Of a DNA stretch of 64,000 bases, positions 43,168 through 51,904 are shown one piece after another; position 1 is the first letter of the stretch; each line of letters starts with the position of its first letter. Source of the DNA: Candidatus Heimdallarchaeum endolithica (lineage in GTDB: Archaea; Asgardarchaeota; Heimdallarchaeia; Heimdallarchaeales; Heimdallarchaeaceae); assembly GCA_021513715.1 (NCBI GenBank), contig CP084167.1:846117-910116 (forward strand), read 5' to 3'. A model generated the notes under the pieces. That model was given only the letters and a program-made list of their open reading frames with translations, did no database searches and was not told the origin of the DNA. A program made the position numbers and the translations under genes.

Positions 43168-44655
43168 TTAGGACAATTTGTTCATATTTTCTGCAATACT
43201 TCGTATAACACCCCATATAACATTTACACTTTCGATTTCTACTTTTTCATCTGGAGAGTGAGGAGAGATAATTGTTGGTCCAATGGAAGTTACTTGCAAA
43301 TTAGGGTCTAAAGCTAAAAATAGGCTACATTCTAATCCTGCATGGATAGCTTCAAGTTTTACCTTTTTCTTATACACTTGTTCATAAAGCTCTTTTACAA
43401 GCTTCAAGAATGGAGAGTTAAGGTCAGGCTCCCAGCCAGGATAAGCTTTTTCTTGAGTAATATTAGCTTTTACTTTTTCACCTATTTTCCTTAGTTTAAG
43501 TCTTACTTCTTCTAGTTCTTTCATCACTGAACTTCTTGTAGAAATATAAATTTTAACTTGCTTTTCTCCTGTTTTTACAACTGCGAGATTACTAGAAGTT
43601 TGAACTAAATCATTTATTTCTTTATTATATGAAATAACTCCATGTTGGACCTCATCTAAAACATAAATCACATTATTAGTTGATTCTTCAGTAAATATTT
43701 TTTCCGCTTTGTCTTTTTCAAACATCTCAAACTTGAAGTTAGGTTCATATTCTCTAATTTCATGAGAATTTTTTCTTAACCACTCTTTCAAAGCTTTCTT
43801 CGCTTCTTTTTCATTTTCCTTAAGAATTGCCAAACGAACTGTGCAGTCTCTAGGAATTGCATTATGAGCTGTTCCCCCTTCAATACTTACAAGATGAAAT
43901 GGTTTTATTTCAAGTTCACTAAATTTATCCCTTAAGAAGTTTAAGGCAGAAATAGCAACTTTAATTGCATTAGCCCTAGGTAAATGAATATCTACTCCTG
44001 AATGTCCACCTTGAAGACCAGAAATAGCAAAACGAATCTCTATCCAATCTTCAAGATTAGCTATATTTTCAAGTTCTATTGGAACATCTATTTGCGTTCC
44101 TCCTCCCCCAGCACTACTTATTGTTATTTTACCTAAATCTTCAGAATCAACATTAAGTAAATATTTTCCAGTGAAAAAACCTCTCTTTACATTAAAAGCT
44201 CCTGTCAATCCTGTTTCCTCATCAACAGTAATGAGTAATTCGAGTTTGCCATGTTTTATGTTTTCATCTAAAAAAAGAGCTAAACCCATTGCTAAACCTA
44301 TACCATTGTCAGCACCTAGAGAGGTTCCTTGTGAATAAACATATGTTTCATTGAAGGTTACAGGAATCGGATCTTCTTCACAATTGAAATTTGGATCATT
44401 TGCTTGACATACCATGTCCATATGAGCCTGAATTACAAGAGTAGGGTAGTTTTCACATCCTTCACTTGCTTCTTTTGTCAACAGAATATTTCCTGTTTCA
44501 TCTTCCTTAAATTGAACATTATTCTTTTTAGCCCAATTTTTAATCCATTCTCTAATTTTCTCTTCTTTTTTTGAAGGTCGAGGGACTTGAGTTATTTCAT
44601 AAAAAATTTTCCATACTTGCTCGGGTTGTAATTCAGATAATTTATTTGAAGTCAT
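43168..44655 (-). CDS. pepD: Aminoacyl-histidine dipeptidase, M20C family
   Basis: Zinc dipeptidase that cleaves Xaa-His (carnosine-type) and other dipeptides. Seen: metal ligand and catalytic motif in VIQAHMDMVCQANDPN, GTSLGADNGIGLAMGLA, catalytic Glu pair in TVDEETGLTGAF, the lid domain motif GLQGGHSGVDIHLPRANAI, and the final His ligand in ISPHSPDEKV. Length 495 is normal. ATG start. It would provide free histidine and amino acids, in keeping with the formiminotransferase genes nearby. Confidence 0.95.
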   Translation of the reverse strand: MTSNKLSELQPEQVWKIFYEITQVPRPSKKEEKIREWIKNWAKKNNVQFKEDETGNILLTKEASEGCENYPTLVIQAHMDMVCQANDPNFNCEEDPIPVTFNETYVYSQGTSLGADNGIGLAMGLALFLDENIKHGKLELLITVDEETGLTGAFNVKRGFFTGKYLLNVDSEDLGKITISSAGGGGTQIDVPIELENIANLEDWIEIRFAISGLQGGHSGVDIHLPRANAIKVAISALNFLRDKFSELEIKPFHLVSIEGGTAHNAIPRDCTVRLAILKENEKEAKKALKEWLRKNSHEIREYEPNFKFEMFEKDKAEKIFTEESTNNVIYVLDEVQHGVISYNKEINDLVQTSSNLAVVKTGEKQVKIYISTRSSVMKELEEVRLKLRKIGEKVKANITQEKAYPGWEPDLNSPFLKLVKELYEQVYKKKVKLEAIHAGLECSLFLALDPNLQVTSIGPTIISPHSPDEKVEIESVNVIWGVIRSIAENMNKLS

Positions 44656-44732
44656 TTATGGTCTTTTAAACATTCTTAAGATAATGATAAAAATGTTTTT
44701 GAAAAACAATATTTATTATTTTCAAAATCTTA

Positions 44733-45392
44733 CTAAAAAGAATAATTAATCATATTTTTCAAGAAATTTTCTAACACTATGCGACTTACAATCCGATAAG
44801 AGGGGTCATAATTCATCCTAAAAAGAGGTGAGTGTGATATAAGAGGAAGATCTAAGCACTCCTCATATTTCTTGAATTGAAAGGAAAGATCTGATAATGC
44901 CTTTTTTAGTGCTCTTTTTTCATTCTTTTTTGTTGTTAATATTCCTTCATCATAGAGTTTACAAATTAGGTTCCAACTTGAGAAAAAAATAGAGAGATTT
45001 GCAGGAGTATTCTTTAAACTTTCTTCCATTAATTTCCACAAATGAGAAGAAGATAAACCAATTTCTTCTTTCCAAACTCGCAAGTTCAATCTCCCAAACA
45101 TAGTTTTTTCATTCAATAGTTCAAACAGTTCTTCATCTTCTCTTTTTTTAGTACAAACGTCCAATTCTTGTTCTAGATAGATTTTTACTCCCTCTAGACC
45201 TGAAATTTTCTTTAAGTGTACCCACCCACAACTTCCTTGATAGATAAATTTGTACAAATCTCCCCAAGTTTGTACTGAATATTTTTTTAGATAGGTTAAA
45301 AGAGAAAAAGGAATCTTTTCAGTTAATATTCGCCCAAAATCTGTGAAAAGGCGGAAATAATGCAATTTTTGATAAGAATTTTCCTCATTCAT
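44733..45392 (-). CDS. Helical protein of unknown function, coupled to DsrE
   Basis: About 219 residues, soluble, helix-rich, with an acidic-basic mix and no recognised motif. ATG 45392 follows GAGG, which lies inside the end of the DsrE gene, so translation is coupled. GTG 45419 would overlap that gene. Not recognised. Confidence 0.6.
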   Translation of the reverse strand: MNEENSYQKLHYFRLFTDFGRILTEKIPFSLLTYLKKYSVQTWGDLYKFIYQGSCGWVHLKKISGLEGVKIYLEQELDVCTKKREDEELFELLNEKTMFGRLNLRVWKEEIGLSSSHLWKLMEESLKNTPANLSIFFSSWNLICKLYDEGILTTKKNEKRALKKALSDLSFQFKKYEECLDLPLISHSPLFRMNYDPSYRIVSRIVLENFLKNMINYSF

Positions 45393-45397
45393 TTTCC

Positions 45398-45733
45398 TCA
45401 GAATGTTAGTTGATGCCACCCTTCTTTAAGCATTTCAGTAACTAATGTACCAACATTCTTTACTTCCACGCCTAATTTTTCTAATTTTTCGCTTACACCA
45501 AAATCATCACTACAAGCTTTACAAGCAATTACTTCTACACCCGCATTCAACAAACTTATTACATATTCTTGAAAATTTTTATCTTCAGCAGCTTTTTTTT
45601 CTGTAGGGCCCCAAAGTATAACACGAACTTCTTCCATCCATTTATGCTTTTTTGCATTAATGGCATAAGGAAAACTGGCTTCTTGGTGAATTATAACATC
45701 TCCACTTGTCAGAATTAAAAAAACTTTATTCAT
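45398..45733 (-). CDS. DsrE/DsrF-like small protein
   Basis: 111 residues of the DsrE-like fold: VFLILTSGDVIIHQEASFPYAINAKKHKWMEEVRVILWGP, AGVEVIACKACSDDFGVSEKLEKLGVEVKNVGTLVTEMLKEGW. DsrE-like proteins carry sulfur or act in redox handling. A Cys pair in ACKACSD could bind sulfur. ATG start. The helical gene at 44733 follows at once. Confidence 0.78.
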   Translation of the reverse strand: MNKVFLILTSGDVIIHQEASFPYAINAKKHKWMEEVRVILWGPTEKKAAEDKNFQEYVISLLNAGVEVIACKACSDDFGVSEKLEKLGVEVKNVGTLVTEMLKEGWHQLTF

Positions 45734-45810
45734 ACAAAAATCTTTGAACCTAACTTTTATTCTTTTTCAAAGATACAAATACATTAGTTCTAGTTTTTGT
45801 TTGCATTTCT

Positions 45811-46893
45811 CTATTCTTTAACGCTTTCTAATATTATTTTAGTCAATTCTTCAGCTCTTAAACTTTCTATTTTATTTTCTTCAATTTTGTAAAAACTTTC
45901 TATCTTTTGCTTTACTAATGTGTGTGATAATTCAGTTCCGACGAGAGCTTCTTCTAATTCTGAAAGATTAAAAGGGTTCTTAGTAAAGAAGTCTCCTGTT
46001 ATTGCTATATCAACTATTTTATTATTTTCAATTTGAAAATAGAGAGATAAAAGTCCTCCTTTAGTTTTTACTTCTTTAAAGAAACATCTTACTCCTGACT
46101 TTATCTTAAGAGAGATTAAATCTTTATGTCTTCTTTCTACATAATTCATCCATTCTCCAGTCTGACAATATTGATTTAACTTTTGCATCTCATTTTTTTC
46201 TAACTCTGTTAATGGACCTATTTCAAGGTTTATTCCTAGAATATCCTCAAACTCTTTCTTAAAATTGTAAATCATATCTAGTTTATCAGGAATATAACCT
46301 AGAAAATACTTTATACTTCCTATTCTTTCTTCTAATGTCTTAGCTATTTTATCTCTAAATTTCTCATCAGGTACTTCTAGTATTCTAGACATTTCTTTTA
46401 CAGGAAAATCAAGAATAAAGTTTCCTACTAAGACTGTTGAACTTTCTATTGCACTCGCTCCATTTCCACTAATCTTTTTATTTAGAGCAACTATATCATT
46501 TAATGGTTGGTATTTTGCTGGAATACCTAAATATCTATAGGTAGAAACAACTGGTTGTAAAAAATGCTCGAACAACTCTTTAACAGAAAAAGGATAACTA
46601 TTCTTATCAAAAACTAGTTGATAGAATAGTTGATTTTGATCTAAATATACTGCTCCTCCTCCTGTTATTCTTCTGATTAAAGGAATGCTCATTTCTGTAA
46701 TTTTATCTATATCAACTACTAGATCTCTAACTTGATGTATACCTATAGAAACATATGGTTTTTTTGGCCAAGTGAGTATAAGAGTATTAGGAGAGTTAAG
46801 TTTAGACTTAACCTTAGCTATTGCATGGTAAATTGTTTGGGTATCAAGAGGGGGGAGATCTGGTAAAACAATTAATCTCCAATTGTCTTTCAT
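45811..46893 (-). CDS. lplA: Lipoate-protein ligase A-like
   Basis: Biotin/lipoate ligase fold: RRITGGGAVYLDQNQLFYQLVF (nucleotide and lipoate loop), NDIVALNKKISGNGAS (lipoyl-adenylate Lys), and a C-terminal accessory domain (about 240-360) with KTKGGLLSLYFQIENNKIVDIAITGDFF. It attaches lipoate to E2 or GcvH proteins, needed for glycine cleavage or oxo-acid dehydrogenases. In archaea the two domains are often separate; here they are one chain. ATG 46893 is preferred over TTG 46902. Twelve bases separate it from the upstream gene. Confidence 0.87.
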   Translation of the reverse strand: MKDNWRLIVLPDLPPLDTQTIYHAIAKVKSKLNSPNTLILTWPKKPYVSIGIHQVRDLVVDIDKITEMSIPLIRRITGGGAVYLDQNQLFYQLVFDKNSYPFSVKELFEHFLQPVVSTYRYLGIPAKYQPLNDIVALNKKISGNGASAIESSTVLVGNFILDFPVKEMSRILEVPDEKFRDKIAKTLEERIGSIKYFLGYIPDKLDMIYNFKKEFEDILGINLEIGPLTELEKNEMQKLNQYCQTGEWMNYVERRHKDLISLKIKSGVRCFFKEVKTKGGLLSLYFQIENNKIVDIAITGDFFTKNPFNLSELEEALVGTELSHTLVKQKIESFYKIEENKIESLRAEELTKIILESVKE

Positions 46894-46905
46894 TTTAATC
46901 AATGT

Positions 46906-47601
46906 TTAGCTTACTTTTACAAGTGACCATGATATTTCATTGGATAGGAATAAGATGGGAAACTCATTTACATCGATTAAAATCACTCTCCCGAAACTAA
47001 TTTTATAGTTTCCATCTGTTTTTTCTATGTTTGCATTAAAATTCACTGTGATTATATATTTTAATTGTACTCCTCTACTGTCTATTTCGCCCATAATGTT
47101 ATTGATAGACGGATATTGACCTGTAGCAAAAGTAGAATATGCATCTGTTTCAATATCTAACTTAACAAACATAAAAGTGCTTGAACCGTTTAATGTAGCA
47201 TTATATTCTGAATAAAAGGTGTCTGTATTGTTATCCCACAAACTGATTCTCATTGTTAAATTAAAGATGTGAATATTCTTTTTGAATCCTCCATAATTTT
47301 GAGTATCTACTGTTGCGAGGAAGTTTTCTTCTTCTTTAATAAGATCTGTGAGATTATTTATGTAACTTAGTTCAGGAAGAGCACCAAGAGAAGACCAATA
47401 GCTTGAACTTCCATTTATCTTAGCAGTATCATTTAATATTATTGCACTTCTTCCGTCTTGAACTGCATCTATAATATTTATTTCAGAATAAAATTGCTCA
47501 GGAGTGGGAGGAACAGTGCTATAATGTATCAATATAATTGGTAAACCTAGTAGGAGAAAACCCAAAACAATTATGAAAAAGTTGAAACTTGAGTTACTCA
47601 T
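46906..47601 (-). CDS. Membrane-anchored extracellular protein of unknown function
   Basis: A single N-terminal hydrophobic helix (FFIIVLGFLLLGLPIILIH) followed by a soluble domain rich in Asn, Thr and Ser with NDT, NLT, NAT, NGS sequons, as in archaeal surface proteins. It could be an uncleaved signal anchor. Family not recognised. ATG start. It sits between the lipoate ligase and the propeller-like surface protein. Confidence 0.6.
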   Translation of the reverse strand: MSNSSFNFFIIVLGFLLLGLPIILIHYSTVPPTPEQFYSEINIIDAVQDGRSAIILNDTAKINGSSSYWSSLGALPELSYINNLTDLIKEEENFLATVDTQNYGGFKKNIHIFNLTMRISLWDNNTDTFYSEYNATLNGSSTFMFVKLDIETDAYSTFATGQYPSINNIMGEIDSRGVQLKYIITVNFNANIEKTDGNYKISFGRVILIDVNEFPILFLSNEISWSLVKVS

Positions 47602-47678
47602 AAATAGTATAAGAATCTTATAGTTAAAAAATCTTATCTTTCAAAAAACTATAAAAAATTATGAAAAGAGAGAGTAGT

Positions 47679-48950
47679 TTAGTTTACTCTCTTTCTTACC
47701 TTTGACATAATAAGATTAACAGTAAAAACAACAACAAACAAAGCGAGAGTCCCCATAAAATAATAAACTGAGGGGTTTTTAATGAAAGTATAGATACCAA
47801 AATATGCATTTGTCCACCTAAAACCATCTTTAGAAAAGTAGAAAGCTATTTCTCGTGTTTGTTTATTAGACTCTACACTTGGTCCTTGTTCTGCTGCAAC
47901 CACTACATTATCTCTAAATGTTGTAACTGAAGGAACTCGTTCATAATATCCATCGTGATAAGGTGATGATATGTTATGAAATTCGAGAGTTTCTTGTTTT
48001 GATAAATCTTCTATCCAAAATCCCCATAGAAACATCTCATAGCGATGAGCCTTATTAATAGTTGTATTGCTAATATCTTGAGCAACAACATAGAAACCAT
48101 CATTCCATCTTGTTATTGATGGATATAGATAACCCACATTCTGAGCTACAACTTCAGTCAAGTTTGCATCAGTCAAGTCTAATTGAAAAGGTGCTCCTAC
48201 AGATATACCTGAACTAAAAGAACTGCCATCTACTGTTGTTGTTATTTTAACAAGATTATTTTCAGTATAAGCAACATATAAGAGATTATTATATGCATAT
48301 AAATTAAAGTCACTTCCCAAACTAATAGAAAGTGAGGTTACATCTGTACTATTTTCGAAAGTTTGTAAATTATAACGAACCATTTTTGTGAAAATTCTAG
48401 TTTGTACTATTACTTTTACCTCATAACTAAAGAATAACACTAACTCGTCATTGAGAACAGCAGAATCAAACCATACAAAATCCTTACTAAAAGCTGTAGA
48501 ATTACCTAATACAACATAATTGCTCCAAGTTTTTCCATCGTCATCAGAATACTGCAAGAAGAAATATGTAAAATCAGTATCATTTCGTTCTATTGCAAAA
48601 ACAAGCATAGTTCGTCCATTATAGTAGAAAGCATCAATTTTTTGGACCTTAAAGAGAGTTTTATTGATCACAAATTTCGTTGGAGTAATTAATACTTCCT
48701 CTGTATCATGAGTCTTAAATTCTGTTACAGTTAAATAACAAGGCCTTGCGTAAATTTCTGAGCTCACGTCTCTCCCTGAATCTTCCCCTATTTTATTATA
48801 AATTAACAAATATTGTTCAGGGGAAGTTTCAATAAAATGAGGACTTTTTTCGTGATAAAGGATTTTTGCTTTGGCTACATAAGGATTAAATGCGTTAAGA
48901 AGTATAACGAATATTGAAAATAAAACAATTTTTTTCACTGCTCTTCTCAT
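47679..48950 (-). CDS. Secreted sialidase-like beta-propeller protein with C-terminal anchor
   Basis: N-terminal signal peptide (basic RRAVKK, then VLFSIFVILLNAF, and an Ala-rich cleavage region), a propeller-like body with Asp-box motif YSDDDGKTW and a second weaker one YFSKDGFRWTN, many N-glycosylation sequons, and a C-terminal transmembrane segment (FMGTLALFVVVFTVNLIM) followed by basic KVRKRVN. It would stand on the cell surface. BNR-type repeats suggest glycan or protein binding. Catalytic sialidase residues are not evident. ATG start with a TATA-like box at 48992. Confidence 0.72.
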   Translation of the reverse strand: MRRAVKKIVLFSIFVILLNAFNPYVAKAKILYHEKSPHFIETSPEQYLLIYNKIGEDSGRDVSSEIYARPCYLTVTEFKTHDTEEVLITPTKFVINKTLFKVQKIDAFYYNGRTMLVFAIERNDTDFTYFFLQYSDDDGKTWSNYVVLGNSTAFSKDFVWFDSAVLNDELVLFFSYEVKVIVQTRIFTKMVRYNLQTFENSTDVTSLSISLGSDFNLYAYNNLLYVAYTENNLVKITTTVDGSSFSSGISVGAPFQLDLTDANLTEVVAQNVGYLYPSITRWNDGFYVVAQDISNTTINKAHRYEMFLWGFWIEDLSKQETLEFHNISSPYHDGYYERVPSVTTFRDNVVVAAEQGPSVESNKQTREIAFYFSKDGFRWTNAYFGIYTFIKNPSVYYFMGTLALFVVVFTVNLIMSKVRKRVN

Positions 48951-49270
48951 TTACTAAACACCACTAAACTTACAACCTAATTCAAATTGAAATATATATA
49001 AGTTTTGTCAAAGAATTTTATTATAAATCTAAAGAGAAATTTACTCTCTATTTTTGATAATTAGGTGGTTATACTTACTTTATTAAGTACTACATATTTT
49101 GTTTTCATTTAGTTACAGTAGAAGAGTGATCAACATTCTCATTCTATTAAGTTAAGTTTTCTCTTCTTAAAAAACAGATAATAAACAAATTTAGAACAGT
49201 TTAAAATAGACAAAATAACAAAAATAGTAGAATCAAATAGAATTTAATTTTATATATAAAACAAAATCTT
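48951..49270. other. 320-base intergenic region with TATA-like elements
   Basis: AT-rich spacer. It holds a TATA-like CTTATATATATT on the minus strand (48992-49002), about 45 bases before ATG 48950, and a second TATATATAAA near 49251 that is close to symmetrical. No gene or RNA is recognised between them. Confidence 0.4.
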
Positions 49271-49504
49271 CTATGAGATAATACGAATATAAGCTTTAAA
49301 CCCTAGATAGTTTAAAGAGCGGACAACTTTATTTCTATTAATTATTGTTGGATTTAGTTTAACTTTTACATTTTTTGCTTGAAAATCTACCGTGCTGTCT
49401 GTAATTCCTTCTAAATATTTCAAAGTTGTTGCAATTGTCTTTGCACAATTTTTACAGTGGATATCTGGAACAGCTATCGTTAATTCTTCTTCAAATTCAG
49501 TCAT
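49271..49504 (-). CDS. Heavy-metal-associated (HMA) domain protein, CopZ-like
   Basis: 77 residues: ferredoxin-like HMA fold with the metal motif IHCKNCAKTI (CxxC) and the betas TDSTVDFQAKNVKVKL and YLGFKAYIRI. Such proteins carry Cu+, Hg2+ or Zn2+ to a P-type ATPase; none is in the window. ATG start. Confidence 0.9.
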   Translation of the reverse strand: MTEFEEELTIAVPDIHCKNCAKTIATTLKYLEGITDSTVDFQAKNVKVKLNPTIINRNKVVRSLNYLGFKAYIRIIS

Positions 49505-49638
49505 TTAATCATCTCAAGATAACATATTTTTAAACCCTTTTTAAAGTTGGGATGGTACTATATTGTAAAAGGAAAGATATAAAATCTGACTGTTATTTTA
49601 TACATTTGTAATCTACTTTAATTAACCACAAGGGTGAA

Positions 49639-49652
49639 TTAGACTAAACGTT
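49639..49652 (+). promoter_or_regulatory. Shared 14-base motif TTAGACTAAACGTT, copy 2
   Basis: Identical to 23620-23633. Lies 48-61 bases before the DpdA-like start, upstream of where the core promoter should be. May be a regulator site shared with the longin/small-membrane-protein region. Confidence 0.35.
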
Positions 49653-49699
49653 TAACAATTAAGAAACATTTTTCACTTAGAAAGTGGAGAGCTGTAAAA

Positions 49700-51001
49700 T
49701 TGCAATATTATATTCCTGAATGGGATGATCTAGTTAGTTCGAAGTATGACTACTGGAATGATGTTGAGTTACCTAACTCAAAAAAGGTTTACGCACATGA
49801 GATATACCCTAAACCAAATTATGATGGAATTTTAGTATCAAGAATGAAAATAGAAGAGAGTAAATCAAAAATTGAAAAGATAAAGAAAGTTGGAGTACAT
49901 AAATTCTTCAGATTCGAAGGGCCTATTTTTGGAGATTGTGGAGCATGGGGGTACATAAATGAAAAGAACCCACCATTTGAAACAAAAGACATGTTAAGCT
50001 ATTATGAAACCCTTGGATTCAATATTGGTGTCTCAATTGACCATTTATGCATCCCACAAGTTAAATCAGAATGGTACTATAGACAAGAACTAACATTAAA
50101 AAATGCAGAACAATTTTTCAATCTCTACGAAAATGGAAACTATTCTTTTAAAGCTGTAGGAGCAGCACAAGGATGGGATTTAGAATCATATAGGTACGCA
50201 GTACAAGAGTTGTTAGATATAGGATACGATTTTATTGCATTAGGAGGGTTAGCAAGAGCACAAACAAGTGTAATTATTAAAATTCTAAAAAATATTCAAG
50301 ATTTAATTGAAGGTAAAAAAATAAAGATCCATCTATTTGGTGCTGCTAGATTAGATGGTTTACGTGCATTTAATAATTTAGGAGTAACGAGTTTTGATTC
50401 AGCTTCTCCTCTCAGAAACGCATGGTTAGGTTCAAAAAAGAATTACAGAGGTTTAGATTGGAAAGGATATACTGCTATTCGTTTACCTTTTCTTTCAAGA
50501 ACAAAGAAATACCAACAGTTAGTGGAAAAAGGTTTATTCTCAATAAAAGAATTAGAAGAATTTGAAAAATCCATCTATGCTCTTTTAAGAAGATATGAAA
50601 TAGAAAAAACTCGAAGTCCTGAAGAAATAATAGAAGCTTTTGAAATGCTCAACCAAACATTTACTTTAAGGGATGATCTAAAAGAAGACTACAAAGAAAC
50701 ATTGAGTGAACGACCATGGGAAAAATGCCCATGTCCTGTTTGTAAAGAAGCTGGAATGGATGTTATTATCTTTAGAGGAAATAATAGGAACAGGAGAAGA
50801 GGTTTTCACAACACGTTTGTTTTTTATCAATTAATGCAAAAGATCCTTAAAGACACAAATTTTGAAGGTACCCCATATTTGAAGTTAGTACATGAAAAAG
50901 ATTTTTCAATTCCAATTCAAAGACAAACAAAAAAAATAAAATCTAAAATTAATAAACAGACAAAAATTGAAAATTTCTTTGAACAAATAGATGAGGAATG
51001 A
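49700..51001 (+). CDS. DpdA/TgtA5-type tRNA-guanine transglycosylase family enzyme
   Basis: TIM-barrel base-exchange enzyme. Seen: general-acid region GDCGAWGY (Asp79), SIDHLCIP, LGGLARA (181-187), HLFGAARLDGLRAFNNLG, the nucleophile in SFDSASPLRNAW (Asp233), and the zinc set CPCPVC (Cys343, 345, 348) with His370 in RRGFHN. No PUA domain, in contrast to archaeosine TGT. The C-terminal block matches my memory of DpdA/TgtA5, which puts 7-deazaguanine bases into DNA. DNA as target is inference; tRNA is not excluded. TTG start behind GGAG. The next gene starts almost at its stop. Confidence 0.82.
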   Translation: MQYYIPEWDDLVSSKYDYWNDVELPNSKKVYAHEIYPKPNYDGILVSRMKIEESKSKIEKIKKVGVHKFFRFEGPIFGDCGAWGYINEKNPPFETKDMLSYYETLGFNIGVSIDHLCIPQVKSEWYYRQELTLKNAEQFFNLYENGNYSFKAVGAAQGWDLESYRYAVQELLDIGYDFIALGGLARAQTSVIIKILKNIQDLIEGKKIKIHLFGAARLDGLRAFNNLGVTSFDSASPLRNAWLGSKKNYRGLDWKGYTAIRLPFLSRTKKYQQLVEKGLFSIKELEEFEKSIYALLRRYEIEKTRSPEEIIEAFEMLNQTFTLRDDLKEDYKETLSERPWEKCPCPVCKEAGMDVIIFRGNNRNRRRGFHNTFVFYQLMQKILKDTNFEGTPYLKLVHEKDFSIPIQRQTKKIKSKINKQTKIENFFEQIDEE

Positions 51002-51003
51002 TA

Positions 51004-51825
51004 ATGAGTTCAGAGTTTGAGAAGATAGCTAGTAAAATAATGATACAAGTTGGGACAAAAAAAGAAGAAGCTTTAAGATGTCTCTATTATGAACCTAAAA
51101 AAGAAACAAAACAAACTATTGTTCTTATTCCAGGTTTTTTTTCGCTTCCAAGTGCTTGGGATGAACTATTAATGAATGCAAAAGAAGACTACAGGCTGTT
51201 TTTAATTGAGACTAGAGAAAAGCATACAGCAAAAATCAATAAAAAAAGTGACTTTTCTTTAGAACGTTTTGCTAATGATATTGCAGAAGCTATTGATTAC
51301 CTTATGTTAAAAGATTATATTTTAGTTACAAGTAGTATGGGAGGAGCTTTTACCTTAACTGCTATGAAAAAAGGTTTAATCAATCCTAAACATAGTTTTC
51401 TTGTTGGCCCTGTTCTAAAGGTAGAAATTCCTGATTGGTCTTGGCCTCTAGTCAGAATAACTAGTCCTTTCTTTTATCGTTTCATGTTAAAACCTTCAAT
51501 TAAAATCTATGTTAAGAGTAAGTTTGAGAGAGATCAAGCTGAAAAATACTGTGTTTCACTGGACAACCTGGAAATCAGAAGAGTTAGAAAAACAATGTTA
51601 ACTCTCAAGAAATTTAGAATAACTGCTGAAGACCTTAACATCATAAATTCTCATTGTATCCTCATAGGTGCAGAAAAAGACAAACTTCACCAATCTCAAA
51701 TAACAAAATGGATTCATGAACAAATACCTAATTCAGACTATGTAGATTTAGGTTCAAATGTAGTAGCTCATGGAATTCCTCTATTAGAGTTAATAGAAAA
51801 AACAATAGAAGAAGAAAAAAGTTAA
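51004..51825 (+). CDS. Alpha/beta-hydrolase-fold protein
   Basis: Hydrolase of about 273 residues: IVLIPGFFSLPSAWDELL (oxyanion region), nucleophile Ser in TSSMGGAFT, acid in AEKDKLH, and His in VVAHGIPLLEL. It resembles lipase/esterase-like hydrolases. Substrate unknown. ATG 51004 follows GAGGAATGATA; ATG 50998 overlaps the preceding stop. Tight coupling with the DpdA-like gene suggests a shared role, which is not established. Confidence 0.82.
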   Translation: MSSEFEKIASKIMIQVGTKKEEALRCLYYEPKKETKQTIVLIPGFFSLPSAWDELLMNAKEDYRLFLIETREKHTAKINKKSDFSLERFANDIAEAIDYLMLKDYILVTSSMGGAFTLTAMKKGLINPKHSFLVGPVLKVEIPDWSWPLVRITSPFFYRFMLKPSIKIYVKSKFERDQAEKYCVSLDNLEIRRVRKTMLTLKKFRITAEDLNIINSHCILIGAEKDKLHQSQITKWIHEQIPNSDYVDLGSNVVAHGIPLLELIEKTIEEEKS

Positions 51826-51904
51826 CTCTTATTAAAAAGCCTAATTTGTTTTATAAGTACCCAACATACCAAAATTTAAAAATTCCTATTTTTTTAATTT
51901 AAGT

